A stretch of DNA of 64,000 bases, taken from Gentiana macrophylla. Its lineage: Eukaryota > Streptophyta > Magnoliopsida > Gentianales > Gentianaceae. The notes beneath the pieces are model-generated. The model was not told where the DNA came from, made no database searches, and saw only the letters and a program-made list of their open reading frames with translations. Shown one piece after another: positions 22,162 through 33,793 of this stretch (positions are counted from its first letter, which is position 1; the number at the start of each line of letters is the position of its first letter). The position numbers and the translations under genes are program-made. The stretch lies in assembly GCA_026214975.1 (NCBI GenBank), contig CM047808.1, positions 9,264,267 to 9,328,266 on the forward strand. The letters are read 5' to 3'.

Positions 22162-22330
22162 CAGGCACGTGGTTCATGGAGTTTGTAGCATAAGTAGATG
22201 TTGTATCAGCAAGTCCGTATGGGTATATTAATTAATAATAATAACAACAACCAAAGTGAGAGGTGTATCAGCAAGTCCGTATGAGTATATTAATTAATAA
22301 TAATAACAACAACCAAAGTGAGAGGGTGCA
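22037..22330. repeat. tandem duplications of WAT1 exon sequence
   Basis: A block of about 124 bp beginning ACGTGGTTCATGGAGTTTG is present at 22045 and again at 22163. Its end (GTATCAGCAAGTCCGTATG and a TAATAATAACAACAACC tail) is duplicated once more as a 63-bp unit (22203 and 22266). Confidence 0.85.
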
Positions 22331-22551
22331 TTTGGAGGAAGGTAATAAAACATGAGGAGTTGGCTTATCAATGTCGTGGTTTTAATTGATTAATCCTATG
22401 CTAATTAGCTTCGGATTTCCATATGTATTAATCATAACAAACACCTACATGAGGCCATCAGAAAATTGATTAAAAAATAATAAAGATGGATGATATTAAG
22501 AAAAAATATGGGTAGTTAAAAATGTCAAAATAAAAAAATAATATTACATAC
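22331..22551. other. intron sequence of gene copy B
   Basis: It matches copy A at about 10380-10600 (GGTTTTAATTGATTAATCCT and following). No other feature is seen. Confidence 0.6.
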
Positions 22552-22704
22552 CTATATTTCGGAACACATCGATGTTTCTTTGCAGTCTCATATTTAAAGT
22601 AAGTCCTCCTCCATGGTCATTTCCATAGTTTTCAACCATATAACTCACACTGGACGGAAACATGCCAGAGATATTCATACTTTATGACAAGGAGATATCA
22701 AAAC

Positions 22705-22971
22705 CTGCATCATAATTAAATACTTAAATACAAATCTAAGTTAATATATATGTGGTATTAATTAACTAAATCTAAATTTGATAGTTGAGGCATGTGTGAT
22801 GGTAATTGTTGAGGCCTCAGAAACCAAAGATTTGAGTTCAATTCTCCTACCATCACCAACTATTAGCTTAACAACAGCTTTACGTGCCCAAAATAAACAG
22901 AGAAAATTTGTATAATGTAAACAAACAATAACACAACTAACAGATCTAACAACAATAATAAACAACAGCAG
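22705..22971. other. intron sequence of gene copy B
   Basis: Paralogous to 15539-15994. A short open frame on the minus strand (22762-22965) has no domain. Confidence 0.55.
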
Positions 22972-23064
22972 GTTATAATAAAATCTTTCTACCGGTACAG
23001 CACTATATTCTACCTTTTCAAGCTAAAACAAGAAGATAGTGAAACCCAAAATCATGAAATATCT

Positions 23065-24946
23065 TGTAATATTCCGATTCTCGGGAAAGGGCAGACGTGT
23101 CAATTTGCGAGAACGAAATATTATATTTATTCATTATGGAATTTAAGTATTTTATTTATGTATATATATATAATGCGAGTATGTATATATATGTAAGTTT
23201 GGGGCTGATTCGCAAATTGTGTTGTTTTAGGGGTGGTGTTGGCAAGTAGTTAATGGGAGATTATTGAGGGAAATAAAACTCCCCATTTAATTCAAAGGGA
23301 GGTTACAAACAGCAAGCCTTTACGTTGAAAGAAATCAGAGAGTTTGAGTTTTGAGAGCAAAGGGTGGAAGGAGAAGACTTTTGCTAATTCCCGGTTCGAT
23401 ACTTCACCGTTTGAAGTTCCGTTTGAAGCAGGAGAATCGTGGAATAACAAGGATCGTTTTGATACCAGTTTGGTTACCAAAGCTGCAGATTTTTGCTGAG
23501 TTTCGGATCAGTTTCTGGGCTGCATCAGGTAAGGAGAAACCCTTACGTTTCAGTTTTTTGGATATGTGGTATTTGTGTTGATTCTCGTTGTTTTGGGGAC
23601 TTAAATTACGTTAAATTGATGTCTATGAGATGGTTGAGATTTTGGTATGGATAGTAGATTATTTCGACACGATTAGGTTGAGAAAGATTGGGTTTTTAAT
23701 TGAAAATCGAAGGAAAACGATGAAGGATCGCGTTTGATTTTCGAAATTCCCGAGTCGGACGGGCGTCTGGTTTTTCGGACGGGCGCCCAACCTTGGACGG
23801 CGTCTGGATCCTCGGACGGGCGCCTCGAGGTGCGATTTTGATACTGAGATTGAAAGGGGATGTCCGGACGGGCGCCCACTATTTTGGACAGCGTCAGAGC
23901 CCTTGAGACGGGCGCCTGGTCCATCGACGGGCGTCCACCTGAGCCGGGTCTCCGGCCTTGTTTAAGTTGGCTTTGAATATCATTTAGGGTTGTTTAATCA
24001 ACCTTAAACCTTTATAAATGTACTACTATTATATTATAACACCTTTAAAGCTTATTTAAGTTTAATTGGTTCTTGATCATGATGAGTGGTGTCGGTAAGG
24101 ATGTGTTATCTAAATGAACTAGGATGGTTAGTTAATCACCTAATACAACACAACTTGCTAGATAAAAGATTAAACACCATGTGGTCTTGGGTAGATCCTC
24201 GAAGATCTATAGCGTGATGTATGAGCAGACAGACAAAGTGAGTGTCCTATCGGCTGCAGCCTATAGGCATCGCCAGTATGTTCATACTATCGGAACCGGT
24301 TATTGTATCTGAAGATTTCAATACGTTCCGGGTTATTGTATCCTCAAGATTTCAATATGTCACGTTCCACCTTGATAGCATGTTGTAACAAAGATAAGCT
24401 AAGTAGTTCTGATTTAGGCATATTGGGAGATGTAACCTTTATGCGTAGAATCGAGTCATCTTGCCTTTTAATAGAAACTTGATATTAAATCTTATAGATA
24501 TTCTAAGCTTAAACGCATTTCTTCCTTAATGAGTATTATATACTTACCCCTTGTGCATGTTTTTGTTATATGTGCTTGGGGGTGAGAAAGCTAACTGAGA
24601 GTACGAGTTTTTATGAGTGTGTCCCGAGGAGGATCTCTCGAACATGATATTTCATTCCTTGCACTTTTGTTTACATTTGAGATGTTGCACGCTTTTATAT
24701 ACTTTGATTCATAGTACTTTCCATTGGACTATTCGAGAGACTTGATTGTATTGTTTTGATACACTTTCACTTTTAGTACCTTTTTCTATTCTAGTATCTT
24801 TATGGATATTTATTACCCGAGCATTTAATTTCCAGCGCTCGATTGTATTGATTGTAGGCTTACATGTATAAATGAATTAAATTTTATTTATATATGTGCC
24901 GAACGTCGCATTCGGATAAGGGCTCGGTATCCGGAACGGGCGTTAC
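23065..24946 (+). repeat. 5' LTR of gypsy element
   Basis: About 1.88 kb. It ends GGGCGTTAC one base short of the 3' LTR's TTACA end, followed by GGTTGGTATCG. It contains a GC-rich cluster of GGACGGGCGTC and GGACGGGCGCC motifs at 23755-23935. Confidence 0.93.
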
Positions 24947-24962
24947 GGTTGGTATCGTAGAT
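24947..24962 (+). promoter_or_regulatory. primer-binding site region of gypsy element
   Basis: GGTTGGTATCGTAGAT directly follows the 5' LTR. TGGTATC matches the initiator-Met site for its first seven bases and then diverges. Confidence 0.6.
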
Positions 24963-25039
24963 ACGTGTTCCGCCAGCTTCTATTCTTGAGTTTAACTCAA
25001 TCTTATCTTTAGATCCTTAGTAACACTCTGGTTCTCTTG

Positions 25040-26450
25040 GTTGTCGAGGATGACTAGAAACACAAGATCGAGGACTTTGGCTCTTGGTAATCAGACGTCC
25101 GAGAGAGGGTGAAACCTCTCAGGGTCGTCGCAGATTTGTCACCGCCGCCTCGCACGCGCCTACACCGTCCACCGAGCCGGAGCAGTTCAAAGATCGACTC
25201 CACCACCACCTCCTCCACCTGTGGTTAACCATGCAGCGTCACTTTGGCCCTCTTCGTATCAACCAGGTCGGGCGGTTTAAAGAGAGGACGGTTGTTTATC
25301 CACCACCAAGTGACACAGCACTACAAAGCAGCTATCCTGGTATGGTTTTCGGCGACCCGCAGTACCTCCGCCGTATCCTCCGCAGCACCACCAGTGTATC
25401 CTCCATATCAGGTGAGCATCAGCTTCGATTCTTATCAAGAACGACGCGCAGTACCCCTTGGTCATTCCCCGGTCTATCACCTTTCAGCCACCGGTTCAAG
25501 AAATGCAGAAGAGATACCCTATGGTTACCCCGGTTTACCCACCGGTGGGCCGGTTGTTGAGTCAAGACCACCAGAGATTGGCACACACCAGTGAGGAGAA
25601 ACCGTATGCAAGATTTTTATGGGAATGTGGAACATACCAAGGCCGAGGAATGGATCGAAGTTTTGAGAAATCTTGCAGAATATAGGCGTTCTGAGACAGA
25701 GATGGCCCGATTAGCGGTCGGTTTTCTTTTGGGCTCGGCCGAGGCTTGGATAGATGCGGTTGAGTAGCAAATGTAAGGTAGCAGATTGGGCGGCTTTTAA
25801 AGCCATGTTCTACAACGAGTACTTTCCGGCAACGGTACAAGCGGAAAAGGCTAGCGATTTCAAACTTCAAACAAGGTGATCAAATGTCGGTGTCCCAAAG
25901 ATACAAATCGGTTCAATGAGTTAGGAGATTTTATCCGGAGTTGATGCAAGTGGAAGAACGAAAAATGGCCCGTTACAAGGACGGTTTGGCGTATGGGATT
26001 TGATCAATGGCATGCTAGGCTTTATGACAAGGAATATGGCGGAGCTATTGAATAAAGCCTGGAAGTCGAGACTTTTCGGAAGAGAGCTACGATGGTTGTT
26101 GGTAATAAAAAAGCTTTGAAACAAGTCGAGGGCAAGGAGGAGCTCCGCAGCAGTTGATTCAGAGGTTTCCCGCGACAGTGATGGCAGATTAGACCACCGA
26201 TTGGTGCCCCATCGCTGATCAAGCCACGGCGCTAGACCACTGGGTTGGCGCTCCACCGGCGGCTAGGCCACCACCTACCTCAGTTGTTTTTTTGTGGAAA
26301 GCAGGGTCATTACTCCAGAATTGTCCACGCAGGTAGCTGCTGCTCAGCAGTCACCTAGCTAGAGAGCAGTCCAAGTAAGCAAGTGCGAGATGTTTGCTAT
26401 GGATGCGAGAGAGAGTTTGAGCCAGGAGGATGATGTGATCTCGGTACCTT
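25040..26450 (+). pseudogene. gypsy gag region, frameshifted
   Basis: It begins near the ATG at 25050 (MTRNTRSRTL) and continues in broken frames. Recognisable gag-like pieces are WNVEHTKAEEWIEVLRNL-type sequence at about 25626-25680, ARLAVGFLLGSAEAW at about 25710-25750, and MFYNEYFPA at about 25806. A glutamine-rich stretch follows, and a Cys-containing tail near 26385 (VRDVCYGC-like) could be the zinc-knuckle remnant. No uninterrupted gag frame exists. Confidence 0.7.
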
Positions 26451-26529
26451 TTATGTTTGATTTTGTTCTTTTGAGTTATTTATAGCATGCTTGGAACATG
26501 TTGTAATTTTAGTTAAGCTGGACAAATGC

Positions 26530-26870
26530 ATGATAGGTATGATAAGAGTAGGCAATCTAGTAGAGAGGGCCTTATTTGATACAGAGCTTCAACCACCTTT
26601 GTGTCCTCTAGATTGCTAAGAAACTAGATTTACCTATGGAGCATTTGAGAGATACTATGGAGATTGTTACACCCCAGGCAAGGTAAATAAGGTGGTTAAG
26701 ATGATACCACAAGTGGATGTTCGAGTTGGACCTTATCGGTGTAAAGAGTGACTTCACGGTTATGGATTTCTCAGACTTTGATGTGATTCTTGGGATAGAC
26801 GGCTATCCAAGAATTATGTTCACTTAGATTGTAGGGCCAAGAGAGTTACTTTGAGTCCCGGGAAAGCGAG
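26530..26870 (+). pseudogene. gypsy aspartic protease, frameshifted
   Basis: ALFDT at about 26568, followed by a one-base gap that destroys the D-T-G-A-S active-site motif, then TTFVSS-like codons. DFDVILGIDG at about 26777-26806 matches the conserved hydrophobic D-x-I-L-G-x-D block of gypsy proteases. It is non-functional as written. Confidence 0.8.
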
Positions 26871-27089
26871 ATAAGACTTATCGAGGAACGTCTACAAAGC
26901 CAAGCAAGAAGAGACATCCTATCATTTCAAATGGTCAAGGCCATCGGGCATGTCGAAAGGATGTGAGGGCTACTTGTTGTACGCAGTGGATGTGGAACAA
27001 GCAAAGCCTAAGTTGGAAGATACTAGAGTGGTCGAGATTATCCAGAGGTCTTTCCGGATGAGTTGCCAGGGAACACACAGCACAGGCCA

Positions 27090-27900
27090 TTGAGTTTGAG
27101 ATACTGATTAGTTCCGTGGGCGGCACGATTGCCAAGGCACCATACTGAGATGGCACCGGCTGAATTGAAGGAGTTGAAGGCTCAACTCAAGCCGAGACGC
27201 GTTGAAAGGAACATCATTCACCCCAAGATTTCACCTGGGAGCACCGTTTTGTTTGTGAAGAAGAAGGATGGCAAAGATGCGGATGTGTATTGACTACGTG
27301 GCTTTGAACAATCGACTATCAAGAATAAGTACCCACTACCGAGGATAGATGATCCGCTCAATCGATTGCTGTGGTCGGAAAGTGTTTTCAAAGATTGATT
27401 TGCGGTCGTCGCTACCATCGATTAAAAGTTAAAGTGGCGAGATATTTCAAGACAAAGATTCAAGATCTAGATATGGACATTATGAGTTCCTTGTTATGCC
27501 TTTTGGACTCACTAATGCTCCATCTGCATTTATGGATTTGATGCAATGGTCTTCATGCCTTACCTAGATAAGTTTGTGATTGTCTTTATTGATGATATTT
27601 TGGTATACTACAGGATGAGGCGGAGCATGAGGAACATCTACGGATTGTTTTGGAAACGCGTTGAAGAAGGAGCGATTGTATGCAAAGTTTTCCAAGTGTG
27701 ACTTTTGGTTGGACCAAGTGAGCTTCTTGGGTCATGTCATTTCGTGATGGCATTCAGTTGATCCGCCAAGATTGAGGCGATTAAGAGTTGGCCTACACCG
27801 ACTACTGATTTCAGAGGTCGAGCTTTCGGGTTTGGTGGTTACTACTGAAAGTTTGTGAAGAATTTCGCAGGATAGCTACTCCACTCACCGACTTACACGT
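27090..27900 (+). pseudogene. gypsy reverse transcriptase, frameshifted
   Basis: Pieces in order: ELKELKAQLKPRR; SPGSTVLFVKKKDGK at about 27234-27275; RMCIDY at about 27279; [35 protein letters not shown] at about 27493-27545; and DKFVIVFIDDILVY at about 27568-27610, with an FIDD active site in place of YxDD. Frames change at least every 100-200 bp. Confidence 0.9.
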
Positions 27901-28350
27901 AAGAACACCAAGTTTGATTGGACACCCGAGTGTGAGTTAGCATTTGAGTTGTTAAAGGACAGTTGACTACAAAGACCGGTTTTGGCAAGACCGAGGTGTT
28001 CGATGATTATGATGTCTACACCGACGCTTCAGTAAGGTGGTCTAGGTTGTGTGTTGATGCAGTGGGGAAAGGTCATTGCCTATGCATCTAGGCAATTGAA
28101 AGTGCATGAGAAGAACTATCCCACACATGACTTAGAGTTAGCAAAGAGTGGTTTTCGCATTGAAGATTTGGAGGCACTATCTCTGTATGGAGTCAAGGCT
28201 AGAATCTTCACCGACCACAAGAGTTTAAGGTATTTCTTCACCCAGGAGAGTTTGAATATGAGGCGGCGGAGATGGCTAGAGTTCGTGAAGGATTATGACC
28301 TAGACATTGGCACCATCCGGGAAGGCAAATGTAGTAAAGAGATGCCTTGA
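27900..28350 (+). pseudogene. gypsy RNase H
   Basis: YTDAS at about 28019 (first catalytic Asp), then an open run 28051-28350: [60 protein letters not shown]. This is the standard gypsy RNase H pattern. The stop at 28350 is again a frame change. Confidence 0.9.
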
Positions 28351-28599
28351 GCAGAAACCAGTGGTTTTGGAGCCAGTGTTGAGGCTATCACAAAGCAGGG
28401 TTGATGATTTGCGATTTAAGCGATTTGATCGATTGAGGACCGTCGGTTTGCGAAGACCGTTGTTGGCTAGATCGAGTTGATGGATGAGATCGAGCAAAGC
28501 AAGATGAAGATGCGATTTTAGTTGATTTGAAGAGGGTTGCAAGGGAGAAGTTTTCTGATCGGCTATGTGTTGGATCGAGTGGAAATCTGTGGTATCAGG

Positions 28600-29440
28600 A
28601 TCGCTCTGTGTGCCTAATGTTGGAGATTTGAGACAAAGAGTTATGGAAGAGGCACACAAGATTGCTTTTGCAAGACATCCGGTTCTACCAAGATGTACCG
28701 GGATTTGAAAGAGAGATTTTGGTGGCCTCAATGATGGTTGGAGATAGCTAAGTTTGTTTTCGAGTGTGACGTCTGGCCGAGAGTGAAATTCGAACATAGG
28801 AAGCCAAGCGGGATGCTTAAGTCATTAGATATCCCGAGAATGGAAATGGGAAAAGATCACCATGGACTTTATTTCAGAGTTTACCTAAGGCGAAGGGTGG
28901 ACATGATTCTATTTGGGTGATCGTTGATAGATTGACCAAGTCGGCTCATTTCTTGCCTTTCAGGATGAATATGCCCTTGGCAAAGATGACGGAACTATAT
29001 ATGGACAATATAGTGAAGCTTCATGGAGTTCCAGTCTCCATTGTTTCTGATCGGGATTCGAGGTTCATCATCGGTTTTGGCAGAGCTTGCAGGAGGCATT
29101 TGGTACCGGTTGGATTTGAGTACAAGATTTCATCCTCGACATGATGGTCGGATCTGAGAGGACTATCCAGACACTCGAGGATATGCTTAGAGCATGTGTC
29201 TTGGAGGTAGGAGGATCTTGGGTAGATTATCTACCGATTGCAGAGTTTGCTTACAACAACAGATTATCACGCGAGCATAGGCATGCCACCGTTTGAAGCT
29301 TTGTATGGTAGAAGATGCGGACGCCTTTGTTTTGGGGACGATGTTGGGGAGAAACTTGACTCACCGGGGGCAGAGTTAGTTGAGCAAGCCAAAGAGAGGG
29401 TTCGATTAGTGAAGAAAATCTGCAGATAGCTCAAGATAGG
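28600..29440 (+). pseudogene. gypsy integrase, frameshifted
   Basis: It starts with the HHCC-region remnant (RVMEEAHK at about 28640, FWWPQ, then a CDVWPRVKFEH piece). The core follows: SLDIPEWKWEKI-type codons at 28825-28860, then IVDRLTKSAHFLPFRM at 28917, VKLHGVPVSIVSDRDSRF at about 29012, and a lost segment before YHASIGMPPFEALYGRRC at about 29264. The first catalytic Asp region (MDF) is read out of frame. Confidence 0.88.
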
Positions 29441-29876
29441 CGAGAAAAGTTGGGCGGATGTCGACGGAGACCGCTTGAGTTTGAGGTTGGTGACCGTGTT
29501 TACTTGAAGGCATCACCAATGAGAGGAGTAAAGCGTTTTGGTCAGAAAGGAAAGTTGAGCCCGAGGTATGTTGGACCTTTTGAAATTCTGGAGAGGATTG
29601 GACCTTTAGCCTATAGACTTGATTGCGAGTCTATGTCCGAGAGTTCACAACGCCTTCCATGTTTCAATGTTGAAGAAGTGCTTGACGAAGACAGAGGTTG
29701 AGTCCACAGTGGATCCCGAGATACTTCAGGACAACCTCAAACATGATGAAAAGCCGATTAAGATTACGAGCAGGAAGGAAAAGATGATTAAGAGAAAGAT
29801 GGTTCATTGGTTCTTGTTCATTGGAGCAATCATACACGAGGAAGCAACTTGGGAAGTTGAGGTGATATGATCAACG
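29440..29876 (+). pseudogene. gypsy integrase C-terminal and chromo-like tail
   Basis: PLEFEVGDRVYLKASPMRG, GQKGKLSPRYVGPFEILERI and GPLAYRL lie in one frame. HNAFHVSMLKKCLTKTE, DNLKHDEKPIKIT and EEATWEVE lie in the next. The final EEATWE motif is typical of chromoviruses (Tekay/Del-like), although a full chromodomain cannot be claimed. A polypurine tract (TTAGGGGAGGAA at 29935-29946) follows. Confidence 0.82.
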
Positions 29877-29946
29877 AATTTCCGGAGTTTTGGATTTACA
29901 GTGCACGTTCAAGTTTCGAGGGACGAAACTCCTCTTAGGGGAGGAA

Positions 29947-31835
29947 TGTAATATTCGATTAGGGAAAGAAAAGGGAGACGTGTCAATTTGCGAACGAAAT
30001 ATTATATTTATTCATTATGGAATTTAAGTATTTTATTTATGTATATATATATAATGCGTAGTATGTATATATATGTAAGTTTGAAAAATGATTCGCAAAT
30101 TGTGTTGTTTTAGGGGTGGTGTTGGCAAGTAGTTAATGGGAGATTATTGAGGGAAATAAAACTCCCATTTAATTCAAAGGAGGTTACAAACAAAGCAAGC
30201 CTTTACGTTGAAAGAAATCGAGAGTTTGAGTTTTGAGAGCAAAGGTGGAAGGAGAAGACTTTTGCTAATTCCCGGTTCGATACTTCACCGTTTGAAGTTC
30301 CGTTTGAAGCGAGGAGAATCGTGGAATAACAAGGATCGCTTTTGATACCGGTTTGGTTACCAAAGCCGCAGATTTTTTGAGTTTCGGATCGGGTGATCGG
30401 TAAGGAGAAACCCTTACGTTTGATTTTTTTTGATATGTGGTATTTGTGTTGATTCTCGTTGTTTTGGGGACTTAAATTACGTTAAATTGATGTCTACATG
30501 AGATGGTTGAGATTTTGGTATGGATAGTAGATTATTTCGACACGATTAGGTTGAGAAAGATTGGGTTTTTAATTGAAAATCGAAGGAAAACGATGAAGGA
30601 TCGCGTTTCGCTTTTTCGAAATTCCCAGTCGGACGGGCGTCGGTTTTTCGGACGGGCGCCCAACCTTGACGGGCGTCAGGATCCTCGGACGGGCGCCTGA
30701 GGTGCGATTTTGATACAGATTGAAAGGGATGTCCGGACGGGCGTCCCACTATTTTGGACGAAAGGCGTCAGAGCCTTCGAGACGGGCGCCTGGTCCATCG
30801 ACGGCGTCCACCTGAGCCGGGTCTCCCACCTTGTTTAAGTTGGCTTTCGAATATCATTTAGTGGTTGTTTAATCAACCTTAAACCTTTATAAATGTACTA
30901 CTATTATATTATAACACCTTTAAAGCTTATTTAAGTTTAGAATTGGTTCTTGATCATGATGAGTGGTGTCGTAAGGATGTGTTATCTAAATGAACTAGGA
31001 TGGTTAGTTAATCACCTAATACAACACAACTTGCTAGATAAAAGATTAAACACCATGTGGTCTTGGGTAGATCTCGAAGATCTATAGCGTGATGTATGAA
31101 CAGATGCAGACAAAGTGAGTGTCCTATCGCCTGCAGCCTATAAGCATCGCCAGTATGTTCATACTATCGGAACCGGTTATTGTATCACGAAGATTTCAAT
31201 ACGTCCGGGGTTATTGTATCCTCAAGATTTCAATATGTCACGCTCCACCTTGATAGCATGTTAGAACAAAGATAAGCTAAGTAGTTACTGATTTAGGCAT
31301 ATTGGGAGATGTAACCTTTATGCGTAGAATCGAGTCTGTCTTGCCTTTTAATAGAAACTTGATATTAAATCTTATAGATATTCTAAACTTAAACGTCATT
31401 TCTCTTACTTCATCGAGTATTATATACTTACCCCTTGTGCATGTTTTTGTTATATGTGCTTGGGGGTGAGAAAGCGTAACAGAGTACGAAGTTTTTTAGG
31501 AGTGTGTCCTCGAGGAGGATCTCGAACATGATATTTCATTCCTTGCACTTTTGTTTACATTTGAGATGTTGCACAGTTTTATATACTTTGATTCATAGTA
31601 CTTTCCATTGGACTATTCGAGAGACTTCAGTTGTATTGTTTTGATACACTTTCAGCTTTTAGTACTTTTTTCTATTCTAGTATCTTTATGGATATTTATT
31701 ACCCGAGCATTTAATTTCCGCTGCGCTTGATTGTATTGATTCAGAGGCTTACATGTATAAATGAATTAAATTTTATTTATATATGTGCCGAACGTCGCAT
31801 TCAGGATAAGCGCCAGATCCTAAGCAGGCGTTACA
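29947..31835 (+). repeat. 3' LTR of gypsy element
   Basis: 1,889 bp from TGTAATATTCG to GGCGTTACA, with the same GGACGGGCGTC cluster (30632-30810). It aligns along its whole length with the 5' LTR, with scattered one- to four-base indels. Confidence 0.95.
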
Positions 31836-32293
31836 TATCTACAATCTTCATTTACAAGCTAAAACAAGAAGATAATGAAACCCGAAATCATGAAATCTCT
31901 CCTACCGTACACTATAATCTTCATGTTCAAGCTAAAACAAGAAGATGATGAAACCCAAAATAGCACAAAGAAAGAAAAGAAAGGAGGAGAAATGGTTCCT
32001 ACCGGAAAATCGAACCGGACCAGCTCAAAACAAAACAATGCGTTATAATCTTGATTTGCTAATCTTCTTACTGAGCACTCACATAAATGGGGGGCTGTGG
32101 GATAATTTATAATCTTCTTACTGACCACTTACATATATAAATGGGGGGCTGTGGGATAATTTATAAGAGCAACACAGTAAATGGATGGCTCACCAACAGC
32201 ATTGTATAGTTAAACACCGCATTCAAGGGGAGAGAGAAAAGGAGCCCGAGGGTGGGGGGGGCGGGGGCCGAAAGGATAATTACAACTCAACAC

Positions 32294-32328
32294 AAATATG
32301 GTCCCATGGAAAGGACTATGCCTATTTT
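32294..32328. repeat. 35-bp LINE target-site duplication (left)
   Basis: It starts AAATATGGTCCCATGG and is repeated at 33136-33170 with one mismatch. Long duplications of this kind are typical of target-primed LINE insertion. Confidence 0.93.
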
Positions 32329-33135
32329 TATTTTTTTTTTTATGAAAGACGATCTTTATTAAAAATAATTTAATGGAGCATTTTGCATAGTGGCATACAA
32401 TCCTCGCTACAAAGAGAAAACGGATATACAGCAAAGAACCAAGAAATAGAGTTAATCTTCCACACCCTAAGCTAGCGAAGATCTTTCGCCTTTTAATCGC
32501 TTTCGCCGAGATAAAAACTTGAGACGATGGTCTAATCATAGACGGGTCATGGACCACCTTGTTTCGCCAATGCCAGATTCCATAGCAAACTTCGCGGAAG
32601 ACATACGGCCACTTATTCGCTTTTTCGAGATTACTCATAAGCCACTCTTGCGGGTTTAGGCTAGAAAAGAAATGCTCACGATCCCCCGGCGGGATGACAC
32701 TTCGCCAGATGGAGTAGGGCCAATCGCAGTCACGGAGAGCATGGAGTGTCGTTTCGTTGTGATGGCTACAAAAATTACACTCCGGAGATGAGGTAATATG
32801 CCGATAGAAAAGGAAGCTTCCCACCATAAGACTATTGTGGCCAATCTGCCAGAGAAGAAAATTGTAGCGTGTGGGGCCTTTCAGGTTCCAGATTAAGCTC
32901 CACTTTCCCCCTTGTTGGTTATCTTGGAGGTCCATTTGCCAAGCGTAGGAGCTTTTAACAGTATACTTTTCTTTCGATGAAGGTTGCCAAATAATTGTGT
33001 CGTTCACAACCGCAAATCCTTCTTTAAGGATCTGGCTAGCTAGACATATCCCTTTCCAAGTCGTAGAGGCATCCTGATTCGGTTTCTCAAAAGGACTCCC
33101 ATACTTATTAATAAGGATCGAAACCCAAAGAGAGG
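32329..33135 (-). mobile_element. 5'-truncated LINE with zf-RVT domain
   Basis: Minus-strand LINE 3' portion. Its A-rich tail appears as the T-rich run at 32329-32341. The frame below 33007 encodes the C-terminal zinc-binding reverse-transcriptase domain: IWQPSSKEKYTVKSSYAW, GPTRYNFLLWQIGHNSLM, CNFCSHHNETTLHALRDCDW (C-x2-C-x7-H-x4-C), then YGIWHWRNKVVHDP. No RT or endonuclease domain remains. The perfect structure of a tail plus a 35-bp target duplication marks a genuine, fairly recent insertion that was dead on arrival. Confidence 0.93.
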
Positions 33136-33269
33136 AAATATGGTCCCATGGGAAGGACTATGCCTATTTTGGTGAATACAATTAAATGATTCGTATGCCA
33201 TGGATTCTTTATCAAATGTTCGTACTAAGAAGTAAGAACACATATATCCTTGTATATACATATTAAAGT

Positions 33270-33323
33270 TATAGCTTGGATGACAATGTTTTTCGTACTT
33301 TACCATTAGGTCGTCGGTTTGAA
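33270..33323 (+). other. possible tRNA-related SINE fragment
   Basis: TAGCTTGGATG at about 33274 resembles a pol III A box, and GGTTTGAATCC at about 33313 a B box, about 30 bp apart. The paralogue at about 35493-35545 has the same pair, so the element predates the segmental duplication. No tail or target duplication is clear. Confidence 0.4.
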
Positions 33324-33737
33324 TCCCTCTTATAATAACTTAAAAAAATTTCGGTATCCAGTCACCAATATTTGACGGATCGGACTATTTTTCAAAAGAA
33401 AAATTATTTTCAGTAAATGGAGAAGAAATAGGACCCCACAACCACGTAGGATCCTACGTGACAGACACGTCAGCAATTTAAAAATTTTCGGTGTCCAGTC
33501 AACAATATCCGACAGATCGGACTATTTTTCAAAAAATAAAATAAAATACAACTTAAAGGACCATTTTATTTATCGAAACATGAGCATGACTAAAATCCAT
33601 AGTAAGCCAACTTATAGAATCATTTTTCTAATTTTACCAACTTTTTGAATACCTAGCCCAGAATCATTTTTCTAATTTTACCAACTTTTGAATACCTAGC
33701 CCAAACAATATTTTAACCGCTTATTTGATAGATATTG

Positions 33738-33741
<4 letters not shown>

Positions 33742-33791
<50 letters not shown>
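33742..33791. repeat. (TA)n microsatellite
   Basis: About 25 TA units. Its paralogue at 35926-35971 has about 23 units. Confidence 0.95.

Positions 33792-33793
<2 letters not shown>

Larger units (their letters stand above)
23065..31835 (+). mobile_element. Ty3/gypsy retrotransposon with both LTRs and TSD
   Basis: An 8.77-kb element. The 5' LTR spans 23065 to about 24946 and the 3' LTR spans 29947-31835, both starting TGTAATATTC; the 3' LTR ends GTTACA. The target duplication TATCT lies at 23060-23064 and 31836-31840. Domain order is gag, protease, RT, RNase H, integrase, the gypsy order, with a short chromo-like C-terminal tail. Nearly every domain is broken by one-base indels, and the two LTRs also differ by many small indels, so consensus error is possible. 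It is inserted in an exon-like repeat unit of gene copy B. Confidence 0.96.
20804..32040 (-). pseudogene. small four-exon gene, copy B, disrupted
   Basis: Homologous to copy A. The terminal exon (20849-20804) is open here and reads LVVATKVLKDYKLK then TAG, in phase with the exon 3 donor. Exon 3 (22704-22552) is 153 nt against 154 in copy A, and carries an in-frame TAA plus the one-base shift. Repeat-unit exons lie at about 23010 and 31850-31950, with the gypsy element 23065-31835 inserted in the middle unit. The exon 1 donor region is at about 31998 (TTCCG|GTAGGAA), where copy A's ATG reads ATT. A second echo of exon 3's end sits at 21005-21040. Copy B is therefore non-functional. A WAT1-like fragment and a repeated ORF lie between its 3' exons. 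Confidence 0.5.

Noticed and set aside
28300..28797. A 165-codon minus-strand frame
   Set aside because: Antisense shadow of the gypsy RNase H-integrase region, with no domain of its own.
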